Notes: generated by a model not told the origin, from the letters alone. DNA of 64,000 nucleotides from Microvelia longipes (GCA_018340805.1 JACMZG010000008.1:28307914-28371913); one strand, 5' to 3'; positions 36,294 to 47,594 are shown, counted from the stretch's first letter. Numbers and translations are program-made.

Positions 36294-36603
36294 ATTCATG
36301 TTTTGCAAAACTCGGTAGTATCAAATGATATATGTTTTGCTTGCCATGCATGATGGCGGTAAGAGAGCACCGCTCGTCTCTGGTAAGTACTTCACATTAT
36401 ATTCTTCGGAATTAATTGAAGGTCAGAGTGAGTTCAGGCTCTGTCGGCGCCCTAATGAGTTAGACGTAACGAAACAGAGTGGGACATGACATTATGTCGA
36501 GCCATCAATGATGACGAATGTCGAAAGATGGAACAGTTCCCAGATGTAGCATTGCATTTTGCTTGTTACATTTTCTAGGTGCCTCTCGCACAATTATATT
36601 GTG
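36294..36603 (+). repeat. Inverted PLE terminal repeat
   Basis: This is the reverse complement of one complete 315-bp unit in circularly permuted form, from ATTCATGTTTTGC to the CACAATTATATTGTG palindrome. The end of the PLE coding region at about 36604 runs into it. Confidence 0.85.
36439..36479 (+). ncRNA. Hammerhead ribozyme, inverted unit (core mutated)
   Basis: The same architecture on the plus strand, but the core reads CTAATGA, replacing the invariant G5 of CUGAUGA. Stems I, II and III are intact. Loss of G5 is expected to abolish cleavage. Confidence 0.75.
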
Positions 36604-37642
36604 AGAAAGTAAGTTGTTCGTTAATAATTGTCTTGTCAGTAATTCTGTGTTTGTATATTTCTAGTCTTTCAAGTACGTCAAGTTTAGGTCCTTTTGATTG
36701 TTTGTGTAGCAGTTTCGTAGAGTTTGACATTGTATCTGGTTCGTGTCCGTGTGTGCGAAGTTGGTTGACAAAGTTAGAATCTGATTTATCTTTAATGAAT
36801 GACCGTAAGTGCTCTTTACACCTAGTGTTTAGTGTACGATATGTTCTACCTATATAATTATATATAATTTATAATTTACCTATATATTATAATTTTGTTG
36901 GCAATATTTGCAAGTTATCTTGTAAACTCCACTTTGGTTATTTGAATTTGAGTTATTTGGGTTATTGGAGATATGTGTTAATTTGTTACCTATGTTATTG
37001 TTTGTTTTGAAGGCTGTTGTTAAGTTGTGTTTATTTAAGAAGTTTGCAAGTCTGTAAGTTTCTTTCCCTACGTAAGTTAAAGCTGTCCACTGTCTGTTAG
37101 TATCTGTATCGTCTGTTGTGGTGTTGGCAGAGCCGTTTTTCCGTTAGTATTGTGTAATGAGTTTTTCGATGTCGGTCCTAGTGTATCCGTTCCTGTCTGC
37201 TATGTCGTATATCGTATTAAGTTCTTTTTTGTAGTTGTCAGGTGTCATAAGTATGTTGTAAGTCTATGTATCATGGATCTGTAGGCTGCTAGTTTGTGTT
37301 GGATTGGGTGGTTTGAAGTTGCGTGTATTGTGTAGTCGGTTGCTGTTGGTTTTCTGTATATGCTAAAGTCTAGTTTGTGATGCTTTCGCGTTATTGTCAA
37401 GTCCATGTAGTTAAGTTGTCCGTCAGTTTCTTTTAAAAGGTTATTGGTGTTATCTATTTCAGAATCAACGATGATAAATATATCGTCGACATAACGTTTG
37501 TAACAGATCACCTTAAACATCTCTGTAATCTTTGGTATAAATACATCTTCAAGAGATTGTAAGAATACTTCAGACATTACAGCAGAAGTGGGATGACCCA
37601 TTCCCATACAGAGATGTTTAAGGTGATCTGTTACAAACGTTA
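36604..37642 (-). pseudogene. Penelope-like element: RT C-terminal half plus GIY-YIG endonuclease
   Basis: Minus-strand reading: MGHPTSAVMSEVF (RT motif B region), YKRYVDDIFII (catalytic box, intact), LDFSIYRKPTATD, SNHPIQHK, then a frameshift near 37245. The next frame runs from LMTPDNYKKEL to KLITQY and a stop. The linker follows (TYVGKETYRLANFL, then NNNIGNKL). The GIY-YIG domain reads GVYKITCKYCQQN, a break, YIGRTYRTLNTRCKEH and VLERLEIYKHR. Such elements reverse-transcribe their RNA at sites nicked by this endonuclease. Lesions are a 5' truncation, one frameshift, one stop, and a 33-bp in-frame insertion carrying stops between QQN and YIG (about 36855-36887). It is dead but young enough to read. 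Confidence 0.9.
37491..37642. repeat. 35-bp snap-back inverted repeat at PLE 5' truncation
   Basis: 37491-37525 and 37608-37642 are perfect inverse copies separated by 82 bp. The outer copy replaces the expected RT sequence upstream of MGHPTS, so the first part of the open frame is the antisense of the YVDD-proximal region, not real protein. Confidence 0.85.
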
Positions 37643-37782
37643 CAAACAAAAAAATGTTGTTTGTAGCAAAAAATATTATTTTACTGGATTGGCAACTCAC
37701 AAGACGTTCGCTCACCCTGGGGGAAATACTGTGTATTACTTTTAAGATTTTACTTAAGATTTACTTTTAAGAGAGAGCCTAC

Positions 37783-37833
37783 TTGCCTGGTAGTTACTAC
37801 CACTTCCCCCCCCCCATATTACTACTATGTCTA
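37783..37833. repeat. C-run repeat, inverse of 15919-15975
   Basis: GCCTACTTGCCTGGTAGTTA.. followed by a run of about 11 C residues. It lies about 140 bp beyond the truncated PLE end. Confidence 0.65.
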
Positions 37834-38014
37834 GATCATTATACTTTGAGACAAAACAAAAATAACAAAGATTGTATTTTATAGAATTTCCATAAAAATA
37901 AGCTTATCGAAATTCAACTTGGTACAAAAATAGATCTCATTACTGTCTCGACCCCTATTGTTTATGACATATTTGTGATGTCATTACCCCCAATAATGAC
38001 TTACATTTAAACAA

Positions 38015-38285
38015 AATCTAGTGCGGTAGTCTGCATGCCGGACGAATTTCCTTTGAAATGCGTGTTTCCGTACTTGATACTCAAGTATCAAGCAGTTAAG
38101 TATTTTTTCTTTATTTTTCAAAGGAAATGCGCATAATTATCTTGTTATACCAAACTATGCCTCAAAAATTGGCTGCTTAGTTAGTGTTTTTTATTAAATA
38201 AAGAAAAAATGATTAAATAAAGAAAAATGAGTTACGAGAAGTGCTTTTAACAATTAGTTAAAAGCAGAGTTACGAGAGTTTGTTT
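38015..38285 (+). mobile_element. MITE-B, left-end copy
   Basis: TGCGGTAGTCTGCATGCCGG.. begins the terminus. The TTTTTCAAAGGAAATGCGC and CAAACTATGCCTC interior blocks follow. The right end is missing. Confidence 0.6.
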
Positions 38286-38289
38286 ATAA

Positions 38290-39315
38290 TGAGTAGAATA
38301 TTGTACATTTAGAATTCAGCCATTGGCGCTTCGCGGCCACAACGCCGAAGCCACGTAGCGGTCAAGAGTCCGAAGGCCTCTTCTCTACATATTTATAAAT
38401 TAGTTTATGTTTTTTAACGAAATCAAATAGAATTAAAAATTATGAATATAATATAATTTGCACATTAATATTCGAATTAATTTCGTAAAAGAGTTAAAGC
38501 CTTGAACTTAAAAAAGTGTTGTTAATCAGATGAAGTAGAACTGTAAATAAAATTCAGGGGATGACACACAGGGGTCTTGTTTCCGAACCCTGCCTACCAA
38601 GGACAACGAACACTGTCGCTCTTTAGTCTAATTAATAGCATATTCCGAAAAAAATACATCTGGTGGTACTCCTTGTAATTCGTTTTTTCATATTATTATG
38701 AATACATAAGTGGTAGTGATAATAATAAACGATAATAATTTGACATAATAAATTGAGACTTGTATACTTTATTGATGCTTTGATAACCTCGAAAGTAATT
38801 ATATCATAAAGTATAATGATGCATTTGGAGAATACATTTATATTATACTAAGTTATTGAATTAAGTCATACATTTTAAATTTTTATAACAATTTAAGCGT
38901 TGCACTAAGTAAATTTAAATCTTCTGTATTAGAATTTTTAGTTTAATAATTTGGCGTCTTTATCTTCTTAAATAATTTTTAAAAGAGAAATATAAGCCGT
39001 CAAAATGATTAAATTATAAAGCATAATTTAATAGCAACATATTTCAAGATTGTATTATGTTTTGCTAATTTATATATTTAAAAAAAATAGCGAGCTGATA
39101 GCAGGCTCAAAAATAAGAAAATAGCTAAAATTAAAATAACTGCGCATGATCTTTTTAAAATTTACGTTTTTAACTTAATTTTATTGGCAACCCTGATAAA
39201 ATCAGGTGCGAGTTTTACTTTTTATCGTGTTTTTGTACTTTGATATGTACGTGATAGTTTAATGATTTTGTATTAATTTTTTGTTTCAATAAGACAAATA
39301 TATTCATGATTTTTG
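38290..39315. other. No gene; GC-rich scrap at 38325-38390
   Basis: GCTTCGCGGCCACAACGCC.. resembles short scraps near 18520 and 16530. The remainder is AT-rich and unassigned. Confidence 0.4.
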
Positions 39316-39317
39316 TT

Positions 39318-39545
39318 GGATCATAAAAAAGTTAAGCAGCGTTGAGCGTGATCAGTGCATGGATGGGTGATCGCTGGGAACAAACGCTATCTGAGAACGA
39401 GCAAAGCGAGTGCAAAGAGCTGTTACTGTATACTTTTGACGTATTGTATATTCTGAAGACGAGCGAAGCGAGTCCGTAATAGGGTGGATGATTGTAGCGA
39501 ATTTAATGTGATGAGGAAAAGTTCCGAGATATCCCGTACCCGATT
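39318..39545 (-). mobile_element. Family A, 5' part, minus strand
   Basis: TTAAGCAGCGTTGAGCGTGA, two GACGAGCGAAGCGAGT-type blocks and CCCGTACCCGATTTATA define the 5' half. Confidence 0.65.
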
Positions 39546-39549
39546 TATA

Positions 39550-40240
39550 CTTAGCTTAAAGAGTAATTTATAGGCATTGCATAGTTGCAAAAGTTGCAGG
39601 CAAGCAGTTAATCATTCACATGTGAATGAGCAACTTTCTTTGACTGATAATCAAGATATGACAATTAAGGGCAATTATGCTCTAATATAGGGCAACATGA
39701 ATTTTTAAATCGATGTAATCGATTTAAATTTTTGACGACTTATTGTTCTTCCTTCTTCTTTACACTTCTTCTTTTTGTTGACTCATTTACAGCCTAATCC
39801 AATGTACTGAAATTAAAGTATGAGAAATTTTTGACTTTGTCTTGTGCCCGTCCAAATTGACTTTGTAGGATTGACTTTGTCAATCCTACTTAACCAAATC
39901 TCATATTTGGCTTCCCTACGCTGAACGCGGAGCGAAAAAACGGTAATTTCAACGTAGATGCTTTTACAGTCTAAACCACTGAGCAGATTTTGTTTTGTGG
40001 GGACTTTTTAAACTTGTCTTATGCCTGTGTGCATTCCTACCTGATAAAATCTTAAAGTCGACATCCCAACGTTAAAAATGCTGAAAAACTAAGCTAGCGA
40101 ACAGTACTATTATTTACATTTACCAACATGCAGCCATTACTACGTATGGATTTTCGTGTGAGTGTTCTTTTTATATTTATAAATAATTTCCATAAATAAA
40201 TACAAATTTATATATCCTATGTTGTTCACTCCGCAGAAAA
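39550..40240. other. No gene supported
   Basis: 39830-39990 has a tract around CTTAACCAAATCTCATATTT and CGCTGAACGCGGAGCG, which may be part of an unmatched repeat. Confidence 0.35.
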
Positions 40241-40244
40241 CAAA

Positions 40245-40598
40245 GCTAATAACACAACTGCAGCAGTAGACTGATTTTTGTACAATGTTTCAACTGTCTA
40301 GCATAAATACTCTGGGAGCTACGATGATAACTGACACACACACACACTTGTTTAAAATGCATGTAGTACATAAATATATGAAACATGCGAAAATAATACC
40401 ATCAGTAGGAATACTATACTAGAAAGAAAAAGAAAAAAAAACACACACACATACAGACAGACAACTTTGCTAATACCACTTCGGAGACCTTAAAACACCT
40501 GAAACGGATATTTCCGGTGACATCCCGATTTCGGACTATTTGCAAACACAATACTTTTTCTATATACCCACGGTATAAATGAGGAAAAGTAAAAATTA
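40245..40598 (+). mobile_element. Family A, 3' part, with internal insertion
   Basis: Family A 3' blocks run to the terminal palindrome. Between two (CA)n halves (40346 and 40441) lies about 95 bp not found in other copies, so something inserted at, or duplicated, the CA tract. Confidence 0.6.
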
Positions 40599-40599
40599 G

Positions 40600-40846
40600 A
40601 AAATAAATCAATATAGTTGAAATTGGTACAAGTATTTCCCTGTATGTAATAAATAAGTTCACTAAGTTTTGTTTCGGCAAATGTATCTTCCGTTTTTGTT
40701 AAATCATAAAAGTTAAGTAACATCGAGCTGGGCCAGGGCCTGGATAGGTTACCGCTGGAAATAAAACGGATGTATTTCTGAGGATGAGCGTAGCTAATCC
40801 GATGTGTTGAGAAAAAGTTCGGAGGTACCCCGTACCCGATTTTTTT
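40600..40846 (-). mobile_element. Family A, 5' part, minus strand, tail-to-tail
   Basis: It faces the preceding copy 3' end to 3' end. It keeps AAGTTAAGTAACATCGAGC.. to CCCGTACCCGATTTTTTTT. Confidence 0.6.
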
Positions 40847-40849
40847 TGG

Positions 40850-41080
40850 AAATACGGAAATTCGCCAAGGAATTAAAATTTGAAAAAGTTAACGTACATC
40901 TTTACAGGGAGGTGTAATTTGAAATGCGTGACAAGGTCGCAAAATCCAGGAAAAAACGTCTAAAATAAGAACAGTTACTCACAGGTAACTCTCTTTACAA
41001 AACTGATAAAATATTTTTTTTGAAAATATGTATATTTTGATAATATTTGTATTTAATACTATTTTTAGAAAAAAAGCTGC
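40850..41080. other. Unassigned
   Basis: No feature recognised. Confidence 0.4.
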
Positions 41081-41081
41081 C

Positions 41082-41303
41082 TCCGCGGCCGTGATCGTAA
41101 AGGCGTTCAATTCGGCACCAGAGGTCCGGGGTTCGCAGCCCGGCTATGATCTAAGATTTTATGAATAGTATTTGTATTAAAAAGATTTCGCCAACTTTAA
41201 TTAATTCTTAGAGTGTAGTAGATGCAACCCACATGAGGTGGTTCCGCAGGGTAATACCCTGATGGGCCGAAAGGCCCTAAAACGGGCATTTTTTTTTTTT
41301 TTA
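41082..41303 (+). mobile_element. tRNA-derived SINE-1, second copy
   Basis: The head includes TGCCTCCGCGGCCGTGATCG and a B box GGTTCGCAGCCC. The tail hairpin is GGGCC-GAAA-GGCCC (41264-41277), then AACGGGCATT and a T-run. Compared with 28141-28386 the head is slightly shortened between the A and B boxes. Confidence 0.85.
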
Positions 41304-41622
41304 CCATTTTTAGAGAATTTCATTTGAATTAAATGACGTGGAGGTCCGCAAGCCGGCGATTTTTTTTAAATTCATGTTTTTATGCCAATTAATCTACTCC
41401 TTGCTCAAGCTTACGGTAAATAGTTTATAACCTAAGCAGTGGCGTCACAACTTGTTATTTGTATAAAATCTAAGATATAATATCAAATATTTATATCTCA
41501 TAATAATTCTTTAATTCTTTACATTTCTTTATTTATGCCTTCGCTAAGTAGAAAAAGTAATGTGTGTGCAATAAAAATCTACAAACGGAATTTCACCCAG
41601 AGGCGCAGGTACAGAATGGGCC

Positions 41623-41630
41623 TATATATA

Positions 41631-41696
<66 letters not shown>

Positions 41697-41726
41697 TGTG
41701 TGTGTGTGTGTGTGTGGTGTGTGTTT
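41623..41726. repeat. (TA)n then (GT)n microsatellite
   Basis: A pure TA block is followed by a GT block with two TTG/GTGG interruptions. Confidence 0.95.
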
Positions 41727-42003
41727 ATATATGTATGAATGTGTTATTTATTTAGTTATTATTTTTAGCGGCGAAATCAAATAATACCAGTCCATAGTCA
41801 ATACGTCAAAAACCGTGAATAGTGAACATCATTATTACTTATAGCTTGATTTTTCCGAATTTTTTAAAGAAAATGCGAAAAAAACATTTTATTGTTTAGC
41901 GTAATGAATGGTGCCGATTTTGAAATGAAGAACAAAGATTTGTATAACCTTTAAGATAAGTAAGCACATTTCTTTTGAAAAATCTAAAACATGCTGTAAA
42001 TCC

Positions 42004-42232
42004 GATTGGGGCCCATGGTGATAATGTTAAGATAGATTGTACTATTCTCTAATGGGGCCCCATTTGTGAGTAAAAGTTAAAGCACAACTCCAACTAGGGG
42101 CCCAGCGACATGATGATTTTAAAAGAGTCTATTTTATGCTCTAATAAAGATACAGCAACAGGGGGCCCCAGGACTTGATTATATTAAAAGAGAGTATACT
42201 TTTTCTTCATTCATATAAGTATATTTATTCAT
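42004..42232. repeat. GGGGCCC-containing tandem, then (CATT)n
   Basis: Three spaced GGGGCCC blocks (about 42010, 42054 and 42160, plus AGGGGCCC near 42096) share surrounding AAAAGAGTCTA/ AGAGAGTATA sequence with a spacing of roughly 50-70 bp. A short CATT tetranucleotide run closes the stretch. Confidence 0.55.
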
Positions 42233-42249
42233 TCATTCATACTATGATA

Positions 42250-42290
42250 TAATCGCCTGGCATGCGGACCTACGCGCCAGATTTTTAAAT
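42250..42290 (+). repeat. MITE-B terminus
   Basis: ATCGCCTGGCATGCGGACC then GCGCCAGATTTTT. This is a solo end. Confidence 0.6.
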
Positions 42291-42723
42291 TTCATTAATA
42301 TTGGTTGTATAGTTTAATCCATTTATTTATTTTAAATGCTTCAAAATACTTTTTATTATAATTTACAAAGTAGATTTATAATGTCATTTTAGTTAAAATT
42401 AGCATGTTCCATTAAATTTATTCTTATTACATTCCATGTAATAATTTAAATTTCTGTTCTAATGTTTTATTTGATACATTATTCACTCAGTTATAAGAGC
42501 TGCTTGTTTTAAATTAATTTGGCTGTAAGATAATTTGTATTGTGTTGTGATTATATTGCTTGAGTGCAGGTGAAATTGAAGAGGAGACTTTTGTTTCAAT
42601 ATTAAATAAATCATTAAATAAAATAAAAATCAATCTTTATTTACTCTATTAATCATTATCTTTGCAAAATACAAGATATGTATTTTCAATACATAAGGCC
42701 TTCAATTTTTTCTTTGAATAGAT

Positions 42724-42724
<1 letters not shown>

Positions 42725-42780
<56 letters not shown>

Positions 42781-42940
42781 TATATTATTATTATTATTTA
42801 TTTATTTTTTATTTATTTATATATATATCATAAATAAACTTGGTCAATAAGTCCCGCCTTAAAAAAAACTATTTTCCTTTCTCTATAACCCCAATCTCAT
42901 TGGCCCATTTTTTCTTTAAAATTTTGCTCAAACTATTTGA
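42725..42940. repeat. (TA)n/(ATTT)n followed by repeat F
   Basis: TA array, then ATT/ATTT runs to about 42830, then the ACTTGGTCAATAAGTCCCGC segment shared with 19338-19440. Confidence 0.7.
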
Positions 42941-43404
42941 GATAATAAACCACTTAGAATGTCTTTAAAAACCTGGAACTGATTAGTAAGGTGAAATTAG
43001 TGGCGTATTAATTAGTCCGGCAGTTAGGGGCCCCCAAAAAGGGCACGTAAAAATATTGTTGTGCTATAATATTTACTTTAATTGAATGGAGCTCATACCC
43101 ATATTTTGCATGAGAATGGGTTGTGTATTTTACCTATTATATTAAAGATAAGTTTTTCGACTTCACAAGATGTATGAAGCTTTGACCAATTATCTTATAC
43201 CACTGTATATAGCAAAAGAAACCTTATTTTTACTCATTGGTAATGTACGTATGGTAAAAAGTACGTATCTCTCTACAAGTCAGTTCTTTTTAATTATTTG
43301 GTAATTAAGTTATTTGCCAAATGTGCCACTTATGATGGTCCGATAGAGCTAAAACCGGTCTTAATCGCTTTAGAATGCCTATATGACCATAAATAGACTA
43401 TTTC

Positions 43405-43605
43405 GAGGTTCTTCTGTTTTGTAGGCCAGCTTTGCTCGCCGTGGTTTCTTAGGAGCCATTTTCGTCCTGTCGTCTGGGACCTTAGGATAACCAGGGTGGC
43501 ACAAGAGGTAGAGGCCCCACTTCTAGAGTACTATCCTAAACTCTAGTACTACAGACCCCAACACATATTGTAGAGGTCATTGACCTAGACTAGAAGTATA
43601 CATAT
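43405..43605. repeat. Interspersed repeat family C, second copy
   Basis: Matches 8440-8665. Flanking blocks with AAACCGGTCTTAATC lie on both sides (43355 and 43665), with a related one near 59535, so the family may be longer than the core I can align. Confidence 0.55.
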
Positions 43606-43774
43606 ATACAACATTACATACATATGTATAAGGTTTGTGCCGATTGGGATGATTCGATTTAGTTGAAACCGGTCTTAATCAGTTTAGCCTGCCGTCTAGC
43701 TAAATATGTAATATCTTTTCATGATAGGCTTACACGGCGGAAACGTTTAGATAATTTAGGCATTGTAGTTAAAT

Positions 43775-44097
43775 TTATTCGCTTGTATGTGGATGATTTG
43801 ATCTTAATTATTTAGGAAAGAAAAGAAAATTTGGAGTTAAAAATATTATACTCATATCGTATTTGTAAAATATTTCTAGAAAAAAATCCTTTTCTACATA
43901 TTGAAATTTACTATAGAAAAAGAAGATAATGGTTCTTGGTCGCCTACTTACAAATTGATATACTGAACCATCAAGTGTTAGGTGTATTGTAAATTATCCT
44001 TCTGCACACTTTTTGTCTCAGAAACTCAATTGTATCGAGAATATAATTAAAAAAGTGATTTCTGTTAGTAGTCCCTGTTTCTTTGAAAAAAATAAAT
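43775..44097 (+). pseudogene. Penelope-like RT fragment with YVDD box
   Basis: IVVKFIRLYVDDLILII contains the intact catalytic YVDD. After stops and a frame change come FTIEKEDNGSWSPTYKL and then VNYPSAHFLSQKLNCIENII. These correspond to the region between motif C and the NYxSxHP..QK block of Penelope-like enzymes. At least three lesions are present. The fragment ends at the (TA)n array at 44107. It is not a close copy of the 36.6-kb element. Confidence 0.7.
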
Positions 44098-44103
44098 AGA
44101 GAA

Positions 44104-44283
<180 letters not shown>

Positions 44284-44284
44284 C

Positions 44285-44662
44285 AACCAAACCATACTGA
44301 AATTAGGTACAAGTCTATACCTTTACGCAATAAATAAGTACATTAAGTTTCGTTAAAATACGTCAAGTATATCTATGGTTCTCAAATCTATGGTAATATA
44401 ACAATCATATCTATGATTATTAGTGGATCATAAAAGTTGAGAAGCATTAAGCGTGGTCAGTGCCTGGATGGTAACCGCTAGGAGTGTAATGGATTAAATT
44501 TACTGTCTAAGGATGAGCGAAGCGAGTTCGAAGACGTGCTGCAGAATAAATTTGGCGAATTGTATATTCTGAGGACGAGCGAAGCGAGTCCGAAGTAGGG
44601 ACGATGGGCGTAGCAAATTCGATGTGATGAGGAAAAGTTCCGAGGTACTCCATACCAGTTTT
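44285..44662 (-). mobile_element. Family A, 5' half, minus strand
   Basis: Two copies of the GAGCGAAGCGAGT block and GGTACTCCATACCAGTTTTTT mark the 5' end. The 3' half is replaced by the (TA)n array. Confidence 0.65.
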
Positions 44663-44744
44663 TTTATTGTATTTGAATTTATTACACACTTTTAATACTG
44701 TTTTAGCCATTTTAATAATTTTTTATTGAAATTTATTAAAAAAT

Positions 44745-45237
44745 AAACATTTACTACAAAGAGGGCTCTATTAGGTCAATTTTGAATTATAAAAAAGTAA
44801 CCTGAACACCTTGGACTATTATGCTATTCTTAGTAATAGTTCTTCGACCTAAGAACTAATAAGCAAATACAAAATATAAAATTTGAGTAAATTATACAAT
44901 GGGACTTTTAAAATGCATAAATCACAAACTAAAGGCCTGAAACACCTTTTAGGGACTTTCAGGGGCTCTTTGTATCCTCATTGAAACCTACTCCAAGAGT
45001 GAGTTAAGGTTATAATAAATCAATTGTTTACGGCGGGATGCCGTAAACAATTGATTTATTTATTAGCCACAAATAATGCGTGAAAAGTAGACGATAATTG
45101 ATTTGTTATAACCTTAACTCTCTCTTAGAGTAGGAATTAATAGGGTTATAGAGCCCCAATCTTTTTAGAGCCCCAAAAAGATGTTTTAGGTTTCTTGATA
45201 ATGTATTGTGAAAGTTATGCCCCCTCTAGTAATATAA
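44745..45237. mobile_element. MITE-H copy with central palindrome
   Basis: The ends (CATTTACTACAAAGAGGGC and the inverse of GCCCCCTCTAGTAATATAAC) match the hAT-like MITE at 60719-61027. The centre holds a perfect 21-bp hairpin (45014-45034 with 45040-45060; AATCAATTGTTTACGGC). Outside it, ..AGTTAAGGTTATAA and its inverse extend the symmetry. Confidence 0.65.
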
Positions 45238-45639
45238 CTCTATGATTTAGATTGAACAAAAATTTAGTCAGGATCGTAGGGATTTTTGAAAGGTCCGGTT
45301 GGTACCACTGATATTTTTCTTAGTTTCTCATATCATCTGTCGCTATAGTCTGTTGTGCTGACTTTTCTTTTAACGTTTTATCACGCAATAGTAATGTCTA
45401 ATTTTTTTAGTTTTTAAAGAGTACTTTGTAATATTGTATCTATATTTTTTGTAATAACGCTTACCTCAATTTTTCGTAAATTGTTATCAACGAGACATAA
45501 GGTAAGATTGGAATAATAATGTCTTTACTTGCGATGTCATTGTCACGAAAAATCGATTTCAAGCTCCTTGCACGAAGTTAAAGTTATACTTAATTTTAGT
45601 TGAAAAGTTAAAATATATATCAATTAGCATGGTGTTCTA

Positions 45640-45930
45640 TTTAGTTTCATTATGTCCAACTCACCAAGATTTCGTAGACAGAGGCCAAACTCTCCTTAAA
45701 AGTCATGACGTCATGACGGAAAAATGATCAAAAAAGAGCAGTGATTTCTGCAGTCATGTTGTTTGGCCACACATATGTTACTTGATACTATCGAGTTTTG
45801 TAAAACATATCATTTTGTAAATCAGTTGATAATATATGTAGATATCATATTATCATGCGATAGAACATAAGAATGTAACATACTGTATGGCAAATGTCGA
45901 CTCTATAACGACGAATATTGAATATACGAT
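45640..45930 (-). repeat. Diverged PLE terminal repeat
   Basis: Blocks parallel the 35.5-36.6 kb units in the same order: GTCCAACTCACCAAG..GACAGAGGCCAAACTC (hammerhead region), CTTGATACTATCGAGTTTTG, GAATGTAACATACTG and CAAATGTCGAC. The hammerhead core is no longer canonical. It is an old relative spanning one unit junction. Confidence 0.6.
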
Positions 45931-45949
45931 AGTTGACTTTATAAATGAC

Positions 45950-46190
45950 TTAATATTATAGATATACATATTATTACAAGAGGGGGCATATTAATAAAAT
46001 TTTAACACATTGAAAAAGTTACCCGACTACTATATATTCAAATAAACTACAAAATTATAGGAACGCTTATATAAGAAAACGCTTATTATACAAAACAAAA
46101 CACAAACCATGTGCGTAAAGGCGGCAACGATTAATTTATTATAACCTTAACACACACTTGGAGTTGTAGAATTATAAAAATATTATCAAA
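45950..46190. repeat. MITE-H left portion
   Basis: ATAGATATACATATTATTAC..GAGGGGGCATA is followed by the AACACATTGAAAAAGTTACC and ATTTATTATAACCTTAA interior shared with 60719-61027. Confidence 0.55.
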
Positions 46191-46424
46191 ATAATGGTAC
46201 TTTTTGTAGAACAATACCAACTTTGGATAGACAAATTGTAAATTACTAGCCCCAGCTCACAACTGCAAATAATTCTTATAGATCTTTGATTGCAGATTGG
46301 GATTAAATTTTGGTACAAGTTGGTCAAATTTGACTCTTACGTTTCCCTTTTCTGACTCATAGCATAGACATTAAATGATTTCTTGGCCATCCGGCAGATG
46401 GCTGAGAATTTTTTTTTATTTTTT

Positions 46425-46600
46425 CAGGGCAGCACCCCCAAAATTTATAAGGAGGACCCGACCAAACATTTTTTTTTATTGGCTCAAAATCTGTTTCAGG
46501 TCAATAGAAGTTGTTTGGAGCAAAAAAACAAATTTTTGATTTTTTAGTGGCAGCCCCCCTAAATTTATAAGGTGGTCCGTCAAAAAATAAGAATAAAATA
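46425..46600. repeat. Two-copy tandem, about 115 bp apart
   Basis: GGCAGCACCCCCAAAATTTA.. and GGCAGCCCCCCTAAATTTA.. are each followed by TAAGGNGGNCCG and CAAANA-rich sequence. Confidence 0.6.
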
Positions 46601-46679
46601 CAACAAAATATGTTAAAATAAAACCAACGTCTGGAGATAAAATCTTGTATGCACCTTGGGAGTAAAATGCTATTTTCCC

Positions 46680-46925
46680 CCTCGCAATTTCCTCGGCTTT
46701 GCCTCGGAATTAAACACATAAATCCCTCAGCTTCGCCTCGGGAGTAAAATACTTAGGTTCTCTCGGCTTACGCCTTAGGAAGCAACTAACTGCGCAGAGG
46801 TGGACACGCGGCATTATGTTAAGCATAGATATATATTACTAGAGCGGGCCTTCCATATCTCAATACATGGAAAGTTCTAAAACCTTTTTTGGGAGTCCCA
46901 GGAGCTCTGTGTAACCTTTTTTCTA
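46680..46925. repeat. CCTCGG-rich scrap and MITE-H end
   Basis: 46690-46790 holds repeated CTCGGCTTTGCCTCGG-type blocks like those in MITE-D. From 46824, CATAGATATATATTACTAGA starts an inverted MITE-H end that runs into the next TA array. Confidence 0.5.
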
Positions 46926-46940
46926 CCAACATATATATAT

Positions 46941-46991
<51 letters not shown>

Positions 46992-46992
46992 C
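46926..46992. repeat. (TA)n microsatellite
   Basis: TA array that truncates the MITE-H end. Confidence 0.9.
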
Positions 46993-46994
46993 AC

Positions 46995-47594
46995 GGAGGC
47001 TAATTGTGGGAAGTGAAAGTACACAACATTTTTAAAGAGGGTAATATATTTCTAAGTGCAATCCTAAGTTTATCATTTTAATACTTTGTCATAAGTGATA
47101 AAACCATTCAATGCTTATACGTTAAGGGGTTTAATCTATACACCTAACTTTAGGCGTTTAAAAATATTTAAATTTATCCAAAAATGAAAAGAAGATAATG
47201 TAATTTGTGTTAGCTTAGGAAATTATATAATTTAAATTGCATTTAATTTTAATTTTTAAATTATAATTTTAAGTATTATTATCATTTAAATTGTTGTTGG
47301 TTGCTGCGACATTAAGAAATGTCGCAGATACATTCAAGAGTGATATTATTGCACTAAATTTACATTTTAGCTGTCTTAACCTATTTGTTGTCACAAATTG
47401 TGACAACAATTTGTGTCCAGCGCTGCATCTATCATGATTATTTTTATTGTAGAATAGGTTTAAAGTACCATATTTAAATTTAAATTTAATTTTTATCTTA
47501 ATTTAGTGTTTATTTTTTAGGGTTTTGACTTTCGTAAAACGTGTGAATCTATCACCAGAGGATTTGACTTTTTTATAGTTTAAAATGTAAGTAT
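46995..47594. other. No gene; two short hairpins
   Basis: TGCGACATT/AATGTCGCA near 47306 and GTTGTCACA/TGTGACAAC near 47389. Otherwise AT-rich and unassigned. Confidence 0.5.

Noticed and set aside
36579..36857. 92-codon plus-strand frame
   Set aside because: Antisense shadow of the PLE GIY-YIG coding sequence.
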